Source: Naematelia aurantialba (Eukaryota > Basidiomycota > Tremellomycetes > Tremellales > Naemateliaceae). From it: a stretch of 64,000 nt of DNA. A model generated the notes under the pieces. That model saw only the letters and a list, made by a program, of their open reading frames with translations. It did not search any database and was not told where the DNA came from. Positions 11,600-24,200 of this stretch are shown one piece after another; within the stretch, counting starts at the first letter, position 1, and each line of letters begins with the position of its first letter. Position numbers and translations under genes: made by a program. The stretch covers positions 1,674,001 to 1,738,000 of the forward strand of contig JAKFAO010000007.1 of the NCBI GenBank assembly GCA_021527695.1. Reading direction: 5' to 3'.

Positions 11600-14111
11600 A
11601 TGGATCGTGGTCAAGAGGCAGCAGCGGGACCCAGCGAGTACAAATGTAGTCACCAAGGCTGCATCAAGTCATTCACTCGCAAGGTGAGTTGGGGAGCACC
11701 GTCACACGACAGAACACACCGTTGCCGCCGTCGCTGATCCCATCGGGTTTTTCAAGGACCATCTTATCCGACACGCCGCGAATCGTGAGTCTTGATGTCG
11801 GTATGAGCATCTTCCGACTGACAGGGCGGAAAATTAGACAAGACGGCGAGCTTCTACTGCCCGATCTGTAAACGGCCGTTCAAGCGACTCGACTTGTTGC
11901 AGCGCCATGAGAAGCGCAACATCTGCCAAGAGGAATCGTACCACATGAAGCGACGTCGGACCTCGTCCATGTCGCCCTCGGAGGAGCCGTCGTCGACATT
12001 TGAGCTGTCACCGCCACCCGCGCCGATGCCTGTCCCACCCCCAGACCCGGCTCCAGAAGCCGTCCCCGACTTTATGGTGTCCACCACGACCGACTGGGGA
12101 TTTGGGCTGTGGCCGCCTGACCCCTGGGAGGGGCTACTTCACGAGGCACTGGCACCACCATTCAACGAGCCGGCGCTCAATTTTGACATGACATGGTCGA
12201 ACCCGTTGACCCCGCGCATGCAAGAGAGCGCTGAACGCGGCGGAGAGAATCTCGTCTCCGCTGCACTCCTCACACGACTGCTCTTGGCGTACCCGGTGAG
12301 TACCCTTGCTCAAGAGGAATGCTCGCTGACGCGGTAGGCCGTGGATATCACCCTACCATTTCTTATCGATGCCCTCGGGCATTATTGGACTGACGTCGCG
12401 CCCTCTTTTCCCTTCATCCACCGCGGTACTTTTTCCCTTGACAATGCGCCCTCTGAGCTCGTCCTCATGATGGCCGTCACGGGGTCCGTGCACATGACAC
12501 CCCGTCGCGACTTTCGCTCGGTCACACAGCGGGTACGAGGCACCCTCGTGCAGGACTGCGGACTCGACATGCCCATCACCACCCTTCAGGCCTTCTGTCT
12601 CGCTCACGTACACGATACATGGTACGGCGGCGCAGAGAGCATGTTTGTCGCTCAATGCATGTGGCCCGTCATGGTCGCGCATTCACGGAAAAAGGGTATC
12701 GGTGTCGTGGGACGTCCAGAAACCGAAGCAGAAGAGGAAGAGGCATGGGCTGCATGGGCCAAGGATGAAGGTAAGGCAGCACGAGTCACCTAGACTGACG
12801 ACAGAACGGCGTCGTGCGGCCTTTTGCGTGCTCCTCATCGATACTCACATCTCAGCATTCTGGAATCAACACCCATCCCGCCAGCTATCGATATTCGCCC
12901 ATAACATCACCCTCCCTTGTCCCCGCACCCAGTGGGATGCACCAACCGCCTCAGAGTGGTTTAGAGTGCGCGAGCCCCCTCCGCCCGCTCCAGTCAAGAA
13001 GCCACGCTCCAGCTATCTCCCCGGTCTCAATCCTGAATTCCAGGTATCGGTCGTCAGCGAGGGATATTCGGCTAGTATACTAGCAGCTCTTGCAGCGGAG
13101 AACCAACTGCCCTTCCGCGTAGATCTCGACAACACCCTCGGCGTCGAGATGATCTTGATCGGACTGCTGGCCATCGCATGGGACTGCCGGACGCGTGGTG
13201 GGATGGGCATCCGCTTCCGCGAGGGCACCAAACACTGGCGATCTATCGTCCTGAATGGTATGTTTGCAGTGTCGATCCCTCACTGATGCCAGCCGTCATC
13301 AATCTACGCGCGACATGGGAGGACAATGTGGCGCATCTTCCGCCGGCCATCGAGACACGGGACATGCGGGATACTTTTGCCATTGCCGTCATCTCGATCA
13401 TGTCGGACATGTAAGCCTATCTGCGGATTCTGAGCTTACCTCATAGACCAATGCTGCAGGTCGCAGCAGGCGCAGCCTCTGTGTGCGGTGCCTCGATTGG
13501 ACCGAGACAATATGCCGATGCCAAGCGTCGACTGAAGCTGTGGAGCAAGACAGACGATGCTTGGACATGCATGTGGCAGTCGGCACGTTTCCTACGCCAG
13601 GCACTATGGGGAGATCGAGGCATTTACTCCTCTTGGGCGCTCTTCCTTACCACCGTGCGTAGGCTGTGTCTCGTCTCTCTGACCTGTGCAGCTCGTGTGT
13701 TGGGGTTATCACTATTCCCTCACCTCGTCCGATCGACTCTTGCCGTCGACCGATACGCCAGCGGCAAGCGCGAATGAGTTGCTCGACCGGATCTTGCAGG
13801 CGCCTGGTCGCCTTGAGTCACTTGAACCGGGCTTGGCTGACCTCGTCTCGGTCGCGGCGGATCATCTGGCTGGGAACTCGGGCACGGGCGGAACGGGAGT
13901 GGGAGCCGTCGGGGGAGAAATCGACCGGGATAACGCGGCACTGCTGTGGAGGCTGGTGGGCGGGCCCGCGAGAGGGTCAGTGTCTGGCCCTGTGACGGTT
14001 GCTTTGGCAGCCATTGGTGGTGGAAGTGTGGGCCTGTCGGGTGCTGCAGGGATGAACGACCCGCTCGGTGGGATGGGGTTGAGCAGGAGGGGTAGCGCGT
14101 GGGGCATATAG
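11600..14111 (+). CDS. C2H2 zinc-finger transcription factor with fungal_trans domain
   Basis: Predicted nuclear DNA-binding regulator of 733 aa. Exons: 11600-11683, 11757-11784, 11838-12295, 12338-12770, 12805-13257, 13293-13410, 13447-13654, 13692-14111; every join keeps frame. Seen: finger 1 YKCSHQGCIKSFTRKDHL...H (residues about 14-40, restored across two introns), finger 2 FYCPICKRPFKRLDLLQRHE (about 45-70), a basic KRRR patch, a Pro-rich linker, then a long helical region (ALGHYWTDVAPSFPFIHRGTF, about 200-450) typical of the fungal_trans (PF04082) middle homology domain of C2H2 regulators such as Klf1/AmdA types. The target genes are unknown. The 3' end converges on the D-serine dehydratase gene. 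Confidence 0.82.
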
Positions 14112-14318
14112 GCTGTAACGAGAACACGCTGTCACATGGAGCACCGTGGTCAAAGCCATCGAGACGGATATCACTTGTTGTCTATTGGACGTTTCCGAGT
14201 ACCGTCGGTACTGTAATTCAAAAGTATCGTTCTTAAGCAAAGTCGGCGGTGCACCAGTTGTAAATGACCGGTACTGGGCAGAGTTTGCGCTCTACGTGTC
14301 ATGCATCACGGCGAAACG

Positions 14319-16405
14319 CTACCAGCCTTTACATGGGACCCAGACATCGACGATCTCGTCTGCGCCGTCCACGACGTATATCCATGGAAAGGCGGCGCAG
14401 ACCAAACAAGCATGCTGCGGGACGATTCTGAGCATGTTGCCGACCTCGACCTTGCCGACCTCGTCTCGTGTTCCGGGGATGCCGGGGCGATGCACGAGGG
14501 TGCCATGTTCTTGGGAGATGCGACCGACGTCCCATGCTGCCAGGTGGGGCGGGCTGACGACGCGGCCGAAACCGGGCATGGGGCCGGTATCTTTCGAGAA
14601 TGCGATGGCGCCGGCATCGCACATGGCTTCCTGGCGGTGCGGATAGACCGAGACGACGCGGGCGAGCACGGTGAGCGCGCACGCCTCGTCGCTGATCAGC
14701 GTCGTGGCGAGCTGCTGCAGATCGTTCATACAGTAACACCCGGCGTGTCTGCCCGCGTCAACACGGCACCCAGTACCCTGTAATTTGGGCTCGTGCGTTG
14801 GCCCTCTAATCTTGGGCTTGGGCGTTTGGCACTGTAACTTTGGGCTTGTGCGTGGGGATGCATTTGGAAGGACGGGACGGGAACAAGACGACAAGAAAAG
14901 ACAGGACAAGACACGAGACGTACAGCTCCAGTTGACCCTCGAGGCCGGCCGCGTCTTCCGGTGTCTGGGTAGCCGCATGGGCCGTCGGTGTCGCGCCTAC
15001 GCTGAGCACAAAGTCGCCCGTGGCGCCGAACGACCTCGCCACTCTTGCTGCTGCGTTGACACACTCGATCTCCGAGCGGTAGAATGTGGCGGCTTTGTCG
15101 AGCGACGTCGAGGCGTACGACTGGCCGAAGTCTGCCGCTCGTTAACGGCTCGCCCAGCACCCGCGGATGAGATGGGAGATGGAGAATGAGAGGAGAATGA
15201 GAGGAGAATGAGAGGAGGAGGAGAAGGGGAAGGAGAAGAGAAGGGGAAGGGGAAGGGGAAGGGGAAGGGGAAGGGGAAGGAGAAGGAGAAGGAGAAGGAG
15301 AAGGAGAAGGAGAAGGAGAAGGAGAAGGAGAAGGAGAAGGAGAAGGAGAAGGAGGAGTGATATCTACGGGATACAGGACGTACGCGAGTAGAAGCCGTAG
15401 ATCTCCACGGCGGGAGAAGCGAGGCACGCCTCGATGAGCGACTTCATCTGCTCCGACTCGGGCGGCACGCCGGCTCGACTTTGCGCGAGTCAGCTCCTAA
15501 ACGTAGCTGGTAGCTCGTGGACTCTGTCGTAACACGCGACGTCCGCCGCTTTCCACGTCCGACCTCGTCTCCGTGTTCTGTTTGTAGACGTGGTCCAGCT
15601 CTGGCAAAGCTGGGAAAGACTCACCGCCCGCCGCCGTCGACCTTGAGGAACACGCTCCACTTTGCGCGCTTCGCGGCCAGCTGCGCAGTGTACGCCTCGA
15701 TCGCGGCGACCTGGGCCGGATGGTCCAGCATGAGCCGCACGACGCCCTGGTCTCCGAGCGCCGCTTGGGCGAGGTTGAGGTCGTCCAGCTTGTCGGCCGA
15801 CACGGGCATCGAGTAGAGGACCTGCATTGCGCAGCGACGAGTGTCAGCTACCCCGTACCCCGTACCCCGTATCCCGTATCCAGTATCCATGCAACGCGGC
15901 CAGCATGGCGTGCACAAACAAAACGCACGTCGTTGGCGAGACCGGCGGCACACAGCCCAGACTGCACCACCGCCCATACTTCCGGCATGGTGCTGGCGAT
16001 AAACGCCTGGACTCCGCTGCCTGCCGTAGCTTGCAGCCGTGTCCCTTCGGCCGTCTTGTGAGCTATCCCGTCAGCATGACCGCGCCTGCCCGTTCATGGC
16101 ATACACCGCCCAGTCCGCCGGCGCCCGGCAGACGGACAGACGGTATCGGACGTAGCGCGACTAGACGGTACCGCAGCAGACGTACTCTTCACATGGGCCC
16201 GAAAGCGCATCCCACGCTTCTCACTCTCCCGAGTCACTCGCTCGCAATTCGCCGTGAATACCCCTCGGTCCACCACCAGCGCCGGCGTGCGCACAGACGA
16301 CAGCAGCCGCCCAACAAACGCTTCTGTGAGCTGCGCCTTGTCGGGCAGAGGCAGCAGCGTGTGCGGCGTGTATGTCGAGGTTGCCGACGCGGTAGGTAGT
16401 ACCAT
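14319..16405 (-). CDS. DSD1: D-serine dehydratase (PLP, zinc-dependent)
   Basis: Converts D-serine (and usually D-threonine) to the 2-oxo acid and ammonia. Exons 16186-16405, 15929-16062, 15625-15821, 15384-15478, 14924-15131, 14319-14748 give 427 aa, close to the yeast enzyme. Seen: RTPALVVDR start of the alanine-racemase-like barrel, the PLP-lysine block FRAHVKTHKTAEGTRLQ (joined across intron 1), KVDGGGRRAGVPPES, GFYSHFGQSYASTSLD, ELHAGCYCMNDLQQ, and the zinc-ligand HxC of IVPQHACL in the C-terminal domain. Intron 4 (15132-15383, 252 nt) contains a large purine microsatellite. The deacylase gene lies 335 bases upstream on the same strand, which suggests a joint role in using D-amino acids. 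Confidence 0.87.
15181..15357. repeat. GGAGAA/GGGGAA microsatellite inside a DSD1 intron
   Basis: About 175 bases of plus-strand purine repeat: GAGAATGAGAGGA units, then (GGGGAA)n, then (GGAGAA)n. It lies inside predicted DSD1 intron 4, where the transcribed strand reads as pyrimidine-rich CTCCTT repeats between the donor at 15383 and the acceptor at 15132. Confidence 0.9.
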
Positions 16406-16740
16406 AGTGAAGCTGACGGGTGGCTGCAGCCCCTCGTTGGGTCTTGATGTCAAGAGCGAGGATGGGGTCTAATGAGTACAGTAGACACGGACAGTTTTGG
16501 GATAGCTCGTCGCGCAGCCTCTCAAAAGTGGGGGACAGAGTGGGGGACACAAATAGGGCGGAAGCCTTTGATAATGTTGCGGTTTCTCCGACACACGGTA
16601 CATAGATAGCTGCTTGCACTGTTGTACTTGAACTCCGTACAGACAGTGTCCCCAAGCAGATATTCTACTCCCCTAGATGCATCCTGTACAAAACTCGATG
16701 GTATAGTGGACGATGTATCTCTATGTCACAATGCTCTGTA
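16406..16740. other. Intergenic region between DAA and DSD1
   Basis: 335 bases between the stop of the N-acyl-D-amino-acid deacylase and the ATG of DSD1, both on the minus strand. No gene seen. Expected to hold the deacylase terminator and the DSD1 promoter. Confidence 0.5.
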
Positions 16741-18650
16741 TCAATGTCCACTCGTCACCGACCCGTCCTTCCTACGCCGCAGTGTACGTCCCGCTCGCCC
16801 TCCATTGCACACCCCCTCGTCCATCACCACCTCGCCATTGACCAGCACGAACCGTATACCTCTACTTGGCAGTTTCGGCTCCTCAAAAGTGGCCATATCA
16901 CTGATCGTCTCTGGATTGAACAAGACCAGATCCGCCGCTGAGCCTTCAGCCACAAGCCCACGATGAGGATATATCGATAGCCTCTTGGCTGGACGCGAGG
17001 TGAGATGCGACACCATCTCTGGGATGGTTGTTAACCCTAGATCTCGCGCATAATGACCGATGAATTTAGTAAAGGTCCCATACGCCTGCAAGTACTTCAG
17101 CGTGGCTACAAAATACCGTCGTCGGATCTTACCCTAGGATGTGTCGACTTGCCGTGCAAGATCGCATCACTGCCTGCACAGTGTGTCTCGTGGCGCATGA
17201 TCATTTGCACATTCTCCTCATTCCCGATGTGCATGATACAACTTGTCGCCAGGCGTTCTTTCAGCAGAATGTCGAAGAAGATCTCGATCGGCGGCTTCTT
17301 GTTAGCTAAAGCGACCTCGCCCACGCGTCTCCCAGAGTATGCTACAATCTCCGGGTGTATACACGAGCCAATCTTCCATTAGTTCCTGAGCACATGACTA
17401 ACCAACTCACTTGGATCTCGTCCCAATTGGTCGGTATACCGTGCCCACCATCGCATCCAGTCACCTCCACGGCTAGACGGATCTTCTCCCGCGTCGGCTC
17501 GTCGGTCAGCCGCCGTAATGTCTCCACCGGTCCACCAGCGCTTGCCCAGGATGGGAGGAGTGCGGCCAATGTTGTACATCCAGGCAAGTATGGATACGTG
17601 TCGAGGGAGACGTCGACGCCGTCTTGTCTTGCCTCGTCAATCATGCCGAGAAGCTGAGGCGCTCGACCTTTGTTCTCCGTGAAATTCAGTGTTGCATGGG
17701 TGAGATCTTCAGGTCAGAATTGAAGCCTCCGGGTGACTCACGGACTGGACAACCCGTCGTCCGCCCGAGAGTGAGCATCTCGGCATACGACTCGAGAGCT
17801 TTGAAACCGTAGCTCCGATGGTGGGGTGCATAGTATGCTCCAGGATACTCTGCTGCGAGCACGGAACAGAGCGAGGCAAGCTCAGATGTCGACGCGTACA
17901 TCCCCGGAGTGTATGTCAAGCCACTATATGTCAGCCTGCCGGTTACAACTACTCACCTAGACATGCCGACCGCTCCCTCATCCATCGCCTGTCGCAGCAG
18001 GACAATCTGATCCTGGATCTCCTCCGACGTCGCAGGAGTATCGTACGGTCCACATGCTAGCAGTCGCAAATTACCCTATCTTCTCAGCATACGTCTACCC
18101 TGCAGTACTACTGCCTACCTGAGGCACAAGGACAGCCACGTTTGTCGCCGTGCGATTCCTTTCGAGACAATCCAGGTATCCACCTATACTGTCCCACTGA
18201 AACATGCCCACACCAGCCAGCTGTCCTTTGCATTCCTCATCCGTGGGGTTCCCGTTCCACCCCGCGATTTGCTCTCGTATAGCCCGCATCTGCGTCTTAT
18301 TCCGCACAGGTGCATAGCTGATTCCGTCCTGCCCGACCACCTCGGTCTGCCGCAAATCAGCTCGAGCTGCTCAGACGACTCACAGTGCATCCCTGGGAGA
18401 TCTTGGCATGATGGGCAGGGTGGGTCAGAAGGTAAAGGTCCGAGTGGGCATGGAGGTCGATGAAGCCTGGGGATAGGTAGAAGCCTCTGGCTTCGATGCG
18501 CCGAGCTCGAGGAGCGGTGATATGCGCGGCAATGGCGCGAATGATGCCATCGGAGACCAGCACGTCGGCGGTGAAGGGAGTTTGTGTAGGGTCGCCCGAG
18601 ATGATGGTAGGCGCGACGAAAAGGATGTCTGAGCTGGGTGGGTCGGTCAT
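16741..18650 (-). CDS. N-acyl-D-amino-acid deacylase (D-aminoacylase)
   Basis: Amidohydrolase that removes the acyl group from N-acyl-D-amino acids. Seven exons: 18384-18650, 18119-18346, 17957-18075, 17742-17923, 17411-17706, 17133-17372, 16741-17085, giving 558 aa. Seen: the metal-binding FIDLHAHSDL, the catalytic-site cysteine block SQGCTTEVVGQDG (joined across a 37-nt intron), GMSSGLTYTPG, PVHLTHATLNF, and the late GSDAILHGKSTHPRAYGTF block with the conserved Asp and the HPRAYGTF signature. Introns are very short (33-47 nt). It lies head to tail with DSD1 and could feed it free D-amino acids. The substrate side chain cannot be read from sequence. Confidence 0.9.
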
Positions 18651-19220
18651 GGTGTCGAATGAAAGAGAAGAGGAGAGAAGAGAAGAGATAGAGGGAAAGG
18701 GAGGATTATGAAGATTGTGTTCGTCTCCAACACCCAGTGGCTTCTGGCGGATTGGCCCCTTTATCCACGCCCCAGCGTCGTCGAGGCAAGAGACGGCATG
18801 GACGCTTCCGAGGATCGTGAGCTGACGATAGAGTAATGCATGGCTCGGGAAAGGGAAGGAGAGAGAGAGAGAGAGGAGCACGCTGCGAGGAAAGAGCGGC
18901 GCTCACCCACGCCCTTACCCCCACCCCATCCCCCCACTCGCCCACCCCACCCAAAAACTCCCCTAGTGGCGTGTGTTAAACGAGGGGCGGCCGGTAAATA
19001 CCGCCCATCAAAAGTAGCAGCCCGATTTTCGATAAGGAATACAAGAGTAAGCGGCATTACAAAGAGTGGGGGGCAAACGAGTGGGGTGCTTGGAACCCGC
19101 GGCAATCCAACGGCGCCTACATCCATGCATGCTTCCAGTCTAGACGGCTTGATATGCCTGCTTAACCTCGTGTAGCAGCGATACCACCCTCCTCTTAAGA
19201 AGGGAAAAATGGCCAAAAAA
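18651..19220. other. Promoter region of the deacylase with GA-rich tracts
   Basis: 570 bases upstream of the deacylase ATG up to the tRNA gene. Contains GA-rich tracts (18660-18700 and 18855-18880) and a C-rich stretch near 18905-18965. No coding region supported. Confidence 0.5.
19215..19220 (-). terminator. RNA polymerase III terminator of the tRNA-Ala gene
   Basis: Six T on the minus strand immediately after the discriminator base of the tRNA. This is a standard Pol III stop signal. Confidence 0.85.
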
Positions 19221-19304
19221 TGGAGATGCGGTGAATCGAACACCGGTTACGACTATTCAGACGAGAAATGCTAAAGTCGCTTTCTACCACTGAAATACAT
19301 CCCC
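19221..19304 (-). tRNA. tRNA-Ala (anticodon AGC) with 13-nt intron
   Basis: Read on the minus strand. Acceptor stem GGGGATG/CATCTCC with a G3:U70 wobble pair (the alanine identity element), discriminator A73, D arm TTTC-AGTGGTA-GAAA, anticodon stem CGACT/AGTCG, anticodon loop TTAGCAT (anticodon AGC) and T arm CGGTG-TTCGATT-CACCG. A 13-nt intron (19256-19268) sits at the canonical place after position 37. The mature tRNA is 71 nt before CCA addition. The T-arm TTCGATT serves as B box. A Pol III terminator follows directly. Confidence 0.94.
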
Positions 19305-19468
19305 GAACCAAACGGCTCGAGCAATGCTCATCCCGAGCGAATGCACCTTTTTCCATCTCTGGATTATATAGTTCCCTGCTGAACTCCCACAGCCAGAGCG
19401 ATGGCTCTTGAAGTTTGAGGGCGTATCTCTGGATGCACCAGTGACTCATGATACCGTCACTGATCAGA

Positions 19469-21139
19469 ATGGCTCGACAAAGAACGTATGCCGAGGCGAT
19501 ATCGCTCCTGAATACGTGCCAGAGCAATGCCGCGACGTGAGCTGTTGGCGTGAATCTCCCGGGTGCGGTTCCGCTGATCCAAGGGGGAGCAGGATCGAAG
19601 CCATCCGCAAGTCTGGAGGACGGCTGAACGACTTTGCCATTCCCGAGATGCACGACTACCTCCGGCGAATAGGATATGTCCCAGACGATCTGAACCGCCT
19701 CCATGTGGTGCATGTCACAGGGACAAAAGGCAAGGGCTCGACGTCGGCGTTTACTGAACGCATCCTGCGAGCTCACCTGCCTGGGCAGATTGGTCAGTCT
19801 CCGGGCACCTGCCACTGCTGAACCGGGCATCTGTCACTGCTAAACCACGGCCAGACGCGCTGACGGCGACCAGGGCTATATACCTCGCCGCACTTGTGTG
19901 CAGTCCGAGAACGGATACGTATCAACGGTGAACCGCTCAGCGAGGACTTGTTTGCCAGATACTTTTTCGAAGTCTGGGAGCGACTCGAGGCGGATTCAAA
20001 GGTGGGTGTCACCTCGATTGCCCATTCCCCTCGGCCTTCACGGTACTTCGTTTGAGCCGCGCGCGGTCCTGAAATTAGTTGCTCATGCTTGGCAGACATT
20101 GACACCGCTCACACCCGTCTTCCCAATCTACTTTCGACTCCTGACTCTCCTTGCCTTCCACACCTTCCTCTCACTGGGCGTGACGGCGACGGTGCTTGAA
20201 GTGGGCATCGGAGGCACCTACGACTCCACCAACATCGTTCCTCGTCCAATCACTACGGGTGTCTCCTCGCTGGGACTAGACCACCAAGCCGTGCTGGGCA
20301 ATACGATCGAGGAGATTGCGCGGAACAAGGCGGGCATCTACAAGCCCGGCGTGCCAGCCTTGAGCGTGGTACAAGAGAACGGCGGTGGAGAGGTTCTGGA
20401 ACGGACGGCGAAAGAGGTCGGTGCTCCGTTCACCTTCGTTCCCATGATCCCAGACACACCCTTGGGTCTGCGCGGAGCACATCAACGTATCAACGCCAGC
20501 CTCGCCGTGGCATTGGCCAAATCATTCCTCTCTACCCGCGGCCAGACCTTCACCGAGACCCTTCCCGACAGTTTCATCGAGCCATTACGCAGAACCAAGT
20601 GGCCAGGGAGGTGTCAGCGCGTCGAACAAACCCCAACGACCTGGTTGCTCGACGGAGCACATACTACCGAATCATTGCAGTCATGTGGCCAGTGGGCATG
20701 GAGTGAGGCCAAACCCAATGTGTTGATCTTCAACTGTTCCGGCGGACGGGCCGGTGAAAATCTTCTAGGATCACTATTGGAAGCAGGGGCCAAGACGGCG
20801 GGCACCACGAGAGAGGATTTGGGAGCGACATTCGACACTGTCATCTTCTGCACAAACGTTACCTATGTCGACGGCAACTTCAAGGGAGACCTCACGTCCA
20901 AAGCGATCGACCCCAACGATCTCTCACAGCTCCTCACTCAGACAGCGTTGCGCCAAGCATGGCTCAAGCTCAACCCTTCTTTCGCTGCAGACCGAGTCCA
21001 CGCCGTCCCGTCCATCGAACACGCCATCAACATCGTACGTGGCCTCGGAGAGAAGCAGGTTCTAGTCGCAGGCAGTCTTCATCTCGTTGGAGGGGTAATG
21101 GAGGTCGCGGGTCTGCAAGACGCGCTTGGCATGGACTGA
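19469..21139 (+). CDS. MET7: Folylpolyglutamate synthase
   Basis: Adds glutamates to folate (cytosol and mitochondria). Exons 19469-19536, 19593-19792, 19874-20001 and 20096-21139 give 479 aa. Seen: RTYAEAISLLN, the P-loop HVTGTKGKGSTSAFTERIL, IGLYTSPHLCAVRERIRING (restored across intron 2), LEVGIGGTYDSTN, SLGLDHQAVLGNTIEEIARNKAGI, TWLLDGAHTTES and the C-terminal VLVAGSLHLVGGVM. All are typical of FPGS rather than the bacterial FolC. The reading starts at ATG 19469, which gives the family N terminus. It begins 165 bases from the 5' end of the divergent tRNA-Ala gene and converges on the next gene with an 82-base gap. Confidence 0.93.
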
Positions 21140-21221
21140 GTAATCACTGTACATTCATACAAACCCCATCTAGACTAAAACCTGATACAAGCCTATTGTC
21201 GCATTCAGTCGTGCAGAGCTC

Positions 21222-24200
21222 TTAGATCTCCAAGACTCCCGTTACCGCGCCATACATCAAGATATCGAGTGAGTCATTCCACTTTTCCGTCGCCCATTTG
21301 TCCATGGACAGCAATAATTTGGAAGCGGGCATGTTTGGACCACGTTCCATCGCCGTCCCGGGAATCATTTGATTGAGATCTGATGTTAGATAGACGACCA
21401 TAGCTACTCACCAATTCCCGACCACACCAAGGTGGTTTTCTCTCCCTTCTCAGCTTTCACAGCAAGCTCCATCTCCATGATGGTATCATCGATACTCGTT
21501 GCTACCTTGAAATGGTGCTTTGTCTTGATGCTCGGCGGTTCAAAATCAAAGGACCAGTCCACAATTGCCGCATCAACCGTCAGGGTTGGAAAGACCAATC
21601 CGGTCTGATATCAGCGGCTTCGTTGCAAGAGCTCACAAAATCGGCTCGCAACTTGAAACGATGAATTCCATCTTCCCATGAGCTGTCCGAGACCTCGTAG
21701 CTAAGCTTGGGCCAGTCGAAGTCGACAGGTGGGAGAGGTACACGATACGTGTCTAGAAACGACGATACAGGGTAGATGACATCCCAATCGGAACCGCTCG
21801 TCTCCTCCACCGTGTACTCTATTGTTTCTCCAGGAGCGTATTGCTCAGCAAAAGCTTTAATCATGCCTGGCGAGTCACCGCTGTCCATGAAGGCCATGTG
21901 TAGCATGGATGTGCCGGATGTATGCTGTTGTCAGCCATGCCAGTAGCCAACTCACGTTGTAGGTGTACTGGACCGCCATACGTTTCGGATGTGCGGCATC
22001 ATAGGGGCTCCACCACGGACTTGAAAAGACACCGACGACGGCCAGTGTTGTCAAGGCGAGAAGTGTGACGATGATCTTCTGGCCACGGCGAGGGAGCCGG
22101 TGGAACAGAGGAATGAGTGTCGGGAAGAAGACGAAGCCATTCAATGCAGAGAGCGTGGCGATGATGAATTCGGCTGGTGCAACTTTTCCCATTCTGTCTT
22201 TCAGCTCAACTTCGTGACCAAGTGCTTACCGTCCGACAAGAGGTGTGAATATATCAAAGGTCTGTCATCAGCAAATTCTCCCACAGACTCACCAATGTAA
22301 TCGCTTCCATCCCCAAGGTCACGAAGATGATCAGAGGGATGACGTGGCCAGCGAGATAGCTTATCGTCTGTTCCCCTGTTGGCTTGATGGTCACACCGAG
22401 TATCATGATGGTGGAGTAGACAGCAAAAAGGTAGGCAGAGCGAATACGAAACGTCTGAAGGACGAGCATGCTGAGTGTGGAAAAGACGAGCTGGGCATAA
22501 TAATGGCTGAATTCAAGCAGTTTGCGATCCACAGGGGATAGGCGCCGTGAGAAGAGTAATTGGATCCCGAGATGGCCTGGCGTTAGCAGTGCAGGACATG
22601 AGACGTACCTGTGTATGCCGCAGGGATATATAGGAACAAGCACATGCGTTCGTGCGAGAACCTAGTGTCAGATCATCCTGCGAGCACGCTTACCAAGCGA
22701 GACGACTTTTGAGTAGCACCATCAGCCCTGCGATCGCGTTGGCGGCGACTATGCCGGCAATCAACCCTAATGGGGTAGCGCAGATTGCCACCGCGAAGGG
22801 CTTCCAACGTTTCACATTCGCGGCTATCAAAATCACGACAACACTCCCGATTGCCATGTACGCCTTGTCGGCCGCCGTCATTGACCATGTGAAGAAGACA
22901 CGGTCGTATAATGACATGTAAACCATGTCGGGCGGATGGAAGTCATCTGGCGACGAGAGAGGCGATGCTGATGAGAGTAGATAATCAACGATAGGCAGGA
23001 TATTGTTGGCAAAGTGCTGAGCGGATCCGCGTTCGACGTTCGCTAGGATATCTTTTCTTGTGTGATAATAGTAGCTCCTTGTCAGCCGATCCAATTCTTC
23101 GTTACACACCTATGTCCAACAATCGCCATCTGAACTCAGCAATACACATGATCAAGACTCACATCGAGACCAGAGACGTTTAGGTATTGCTCGAATTGTC
23201 CAAAGTCGGTGCTGCACTTAGCAAAGTCGACTCACAGACTTACTCGGAAAGTATAATGCCAGACGAGAAGACGTCTGCCGCAATGACGGTCCCGCGCGGA
23301 CTACTGTTAGCCACGAAGTGTGGGTGATCTTACTGAGGCGCATGACTGTACGCGTCGATCATCTCTGCGCTTGTTGCTTGGAAGAGAAGCGCTCCACCCA
23401 TCGCCCCAGCCGCTGTTTGTCAGAATATCCAGAGCACGACCCACCCTCTAGATTAATCATTGCCCGAACACTGTCATCAGCTTAACCTGAAAGGGACTCA
23501 CTCTTTAGCTGTCTCATGCTGTGTTGAATACAGGTGCGAGCCGTCTTGTAGGGTCTCTTTGCATCAGCATGGTCTCACTCATGCTCTCACCTTCACCGCC
23601 ATTCCATACTGTCATCAGCGCCGACATTATCTTCGAGACTTACAAAAGATGATGGAATTGTCAAACGGCTCGTTGCGCTCGATGATCACTCGTGCCACTT
23701 CGAGCATGACCCCGACACCCATCCCGTCACTACGACTTAGCGTGGGTACGGGCTAGTACTCACTCGGCCGCCCCGGGCGCTGGTAGGGCCGAGTCGATAT
23801 GTGACCCGAGTAGGATGGCATCTTTACCGCCTGTTGATCTAGACGAGATCTTGAGAATGACGTTAATGATCCCCTTATACACCTTGAGCACTTCGTGGTC
23901 GAGAATGTTGAATCTGCATCTCAGCTGAATACCCTCTCGACGACTTACGCATGAAAGCCATCGCCCTTTTGTACCCAGACCTCGCACTTGAGGACGTCAC
24001 ACTTTGCCTCCAACTTGCGCACCTGCTCAATGACGTATTCTTCCCCTTGCAGAGCCTGGGGCGTCCCTACTGTGCGATAGCCGATCGTCGCGAGCGCCTC
24101 GATGTGTTCTAGCACCAGTTGCTCGGACACCTGTGGTCTACCCAGTGCGTCCCTTGGAAGTCAGAGTCCCAAGTCGTTTCAGCACTCACACTGGTGGTAG

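Noticed and set aside
14726..15427. Frame coding a long Pro-Ser repeat
   Set aside because: It is the purine microsatellite in the DSD1 intron read as protein; flanking exons splice across it.
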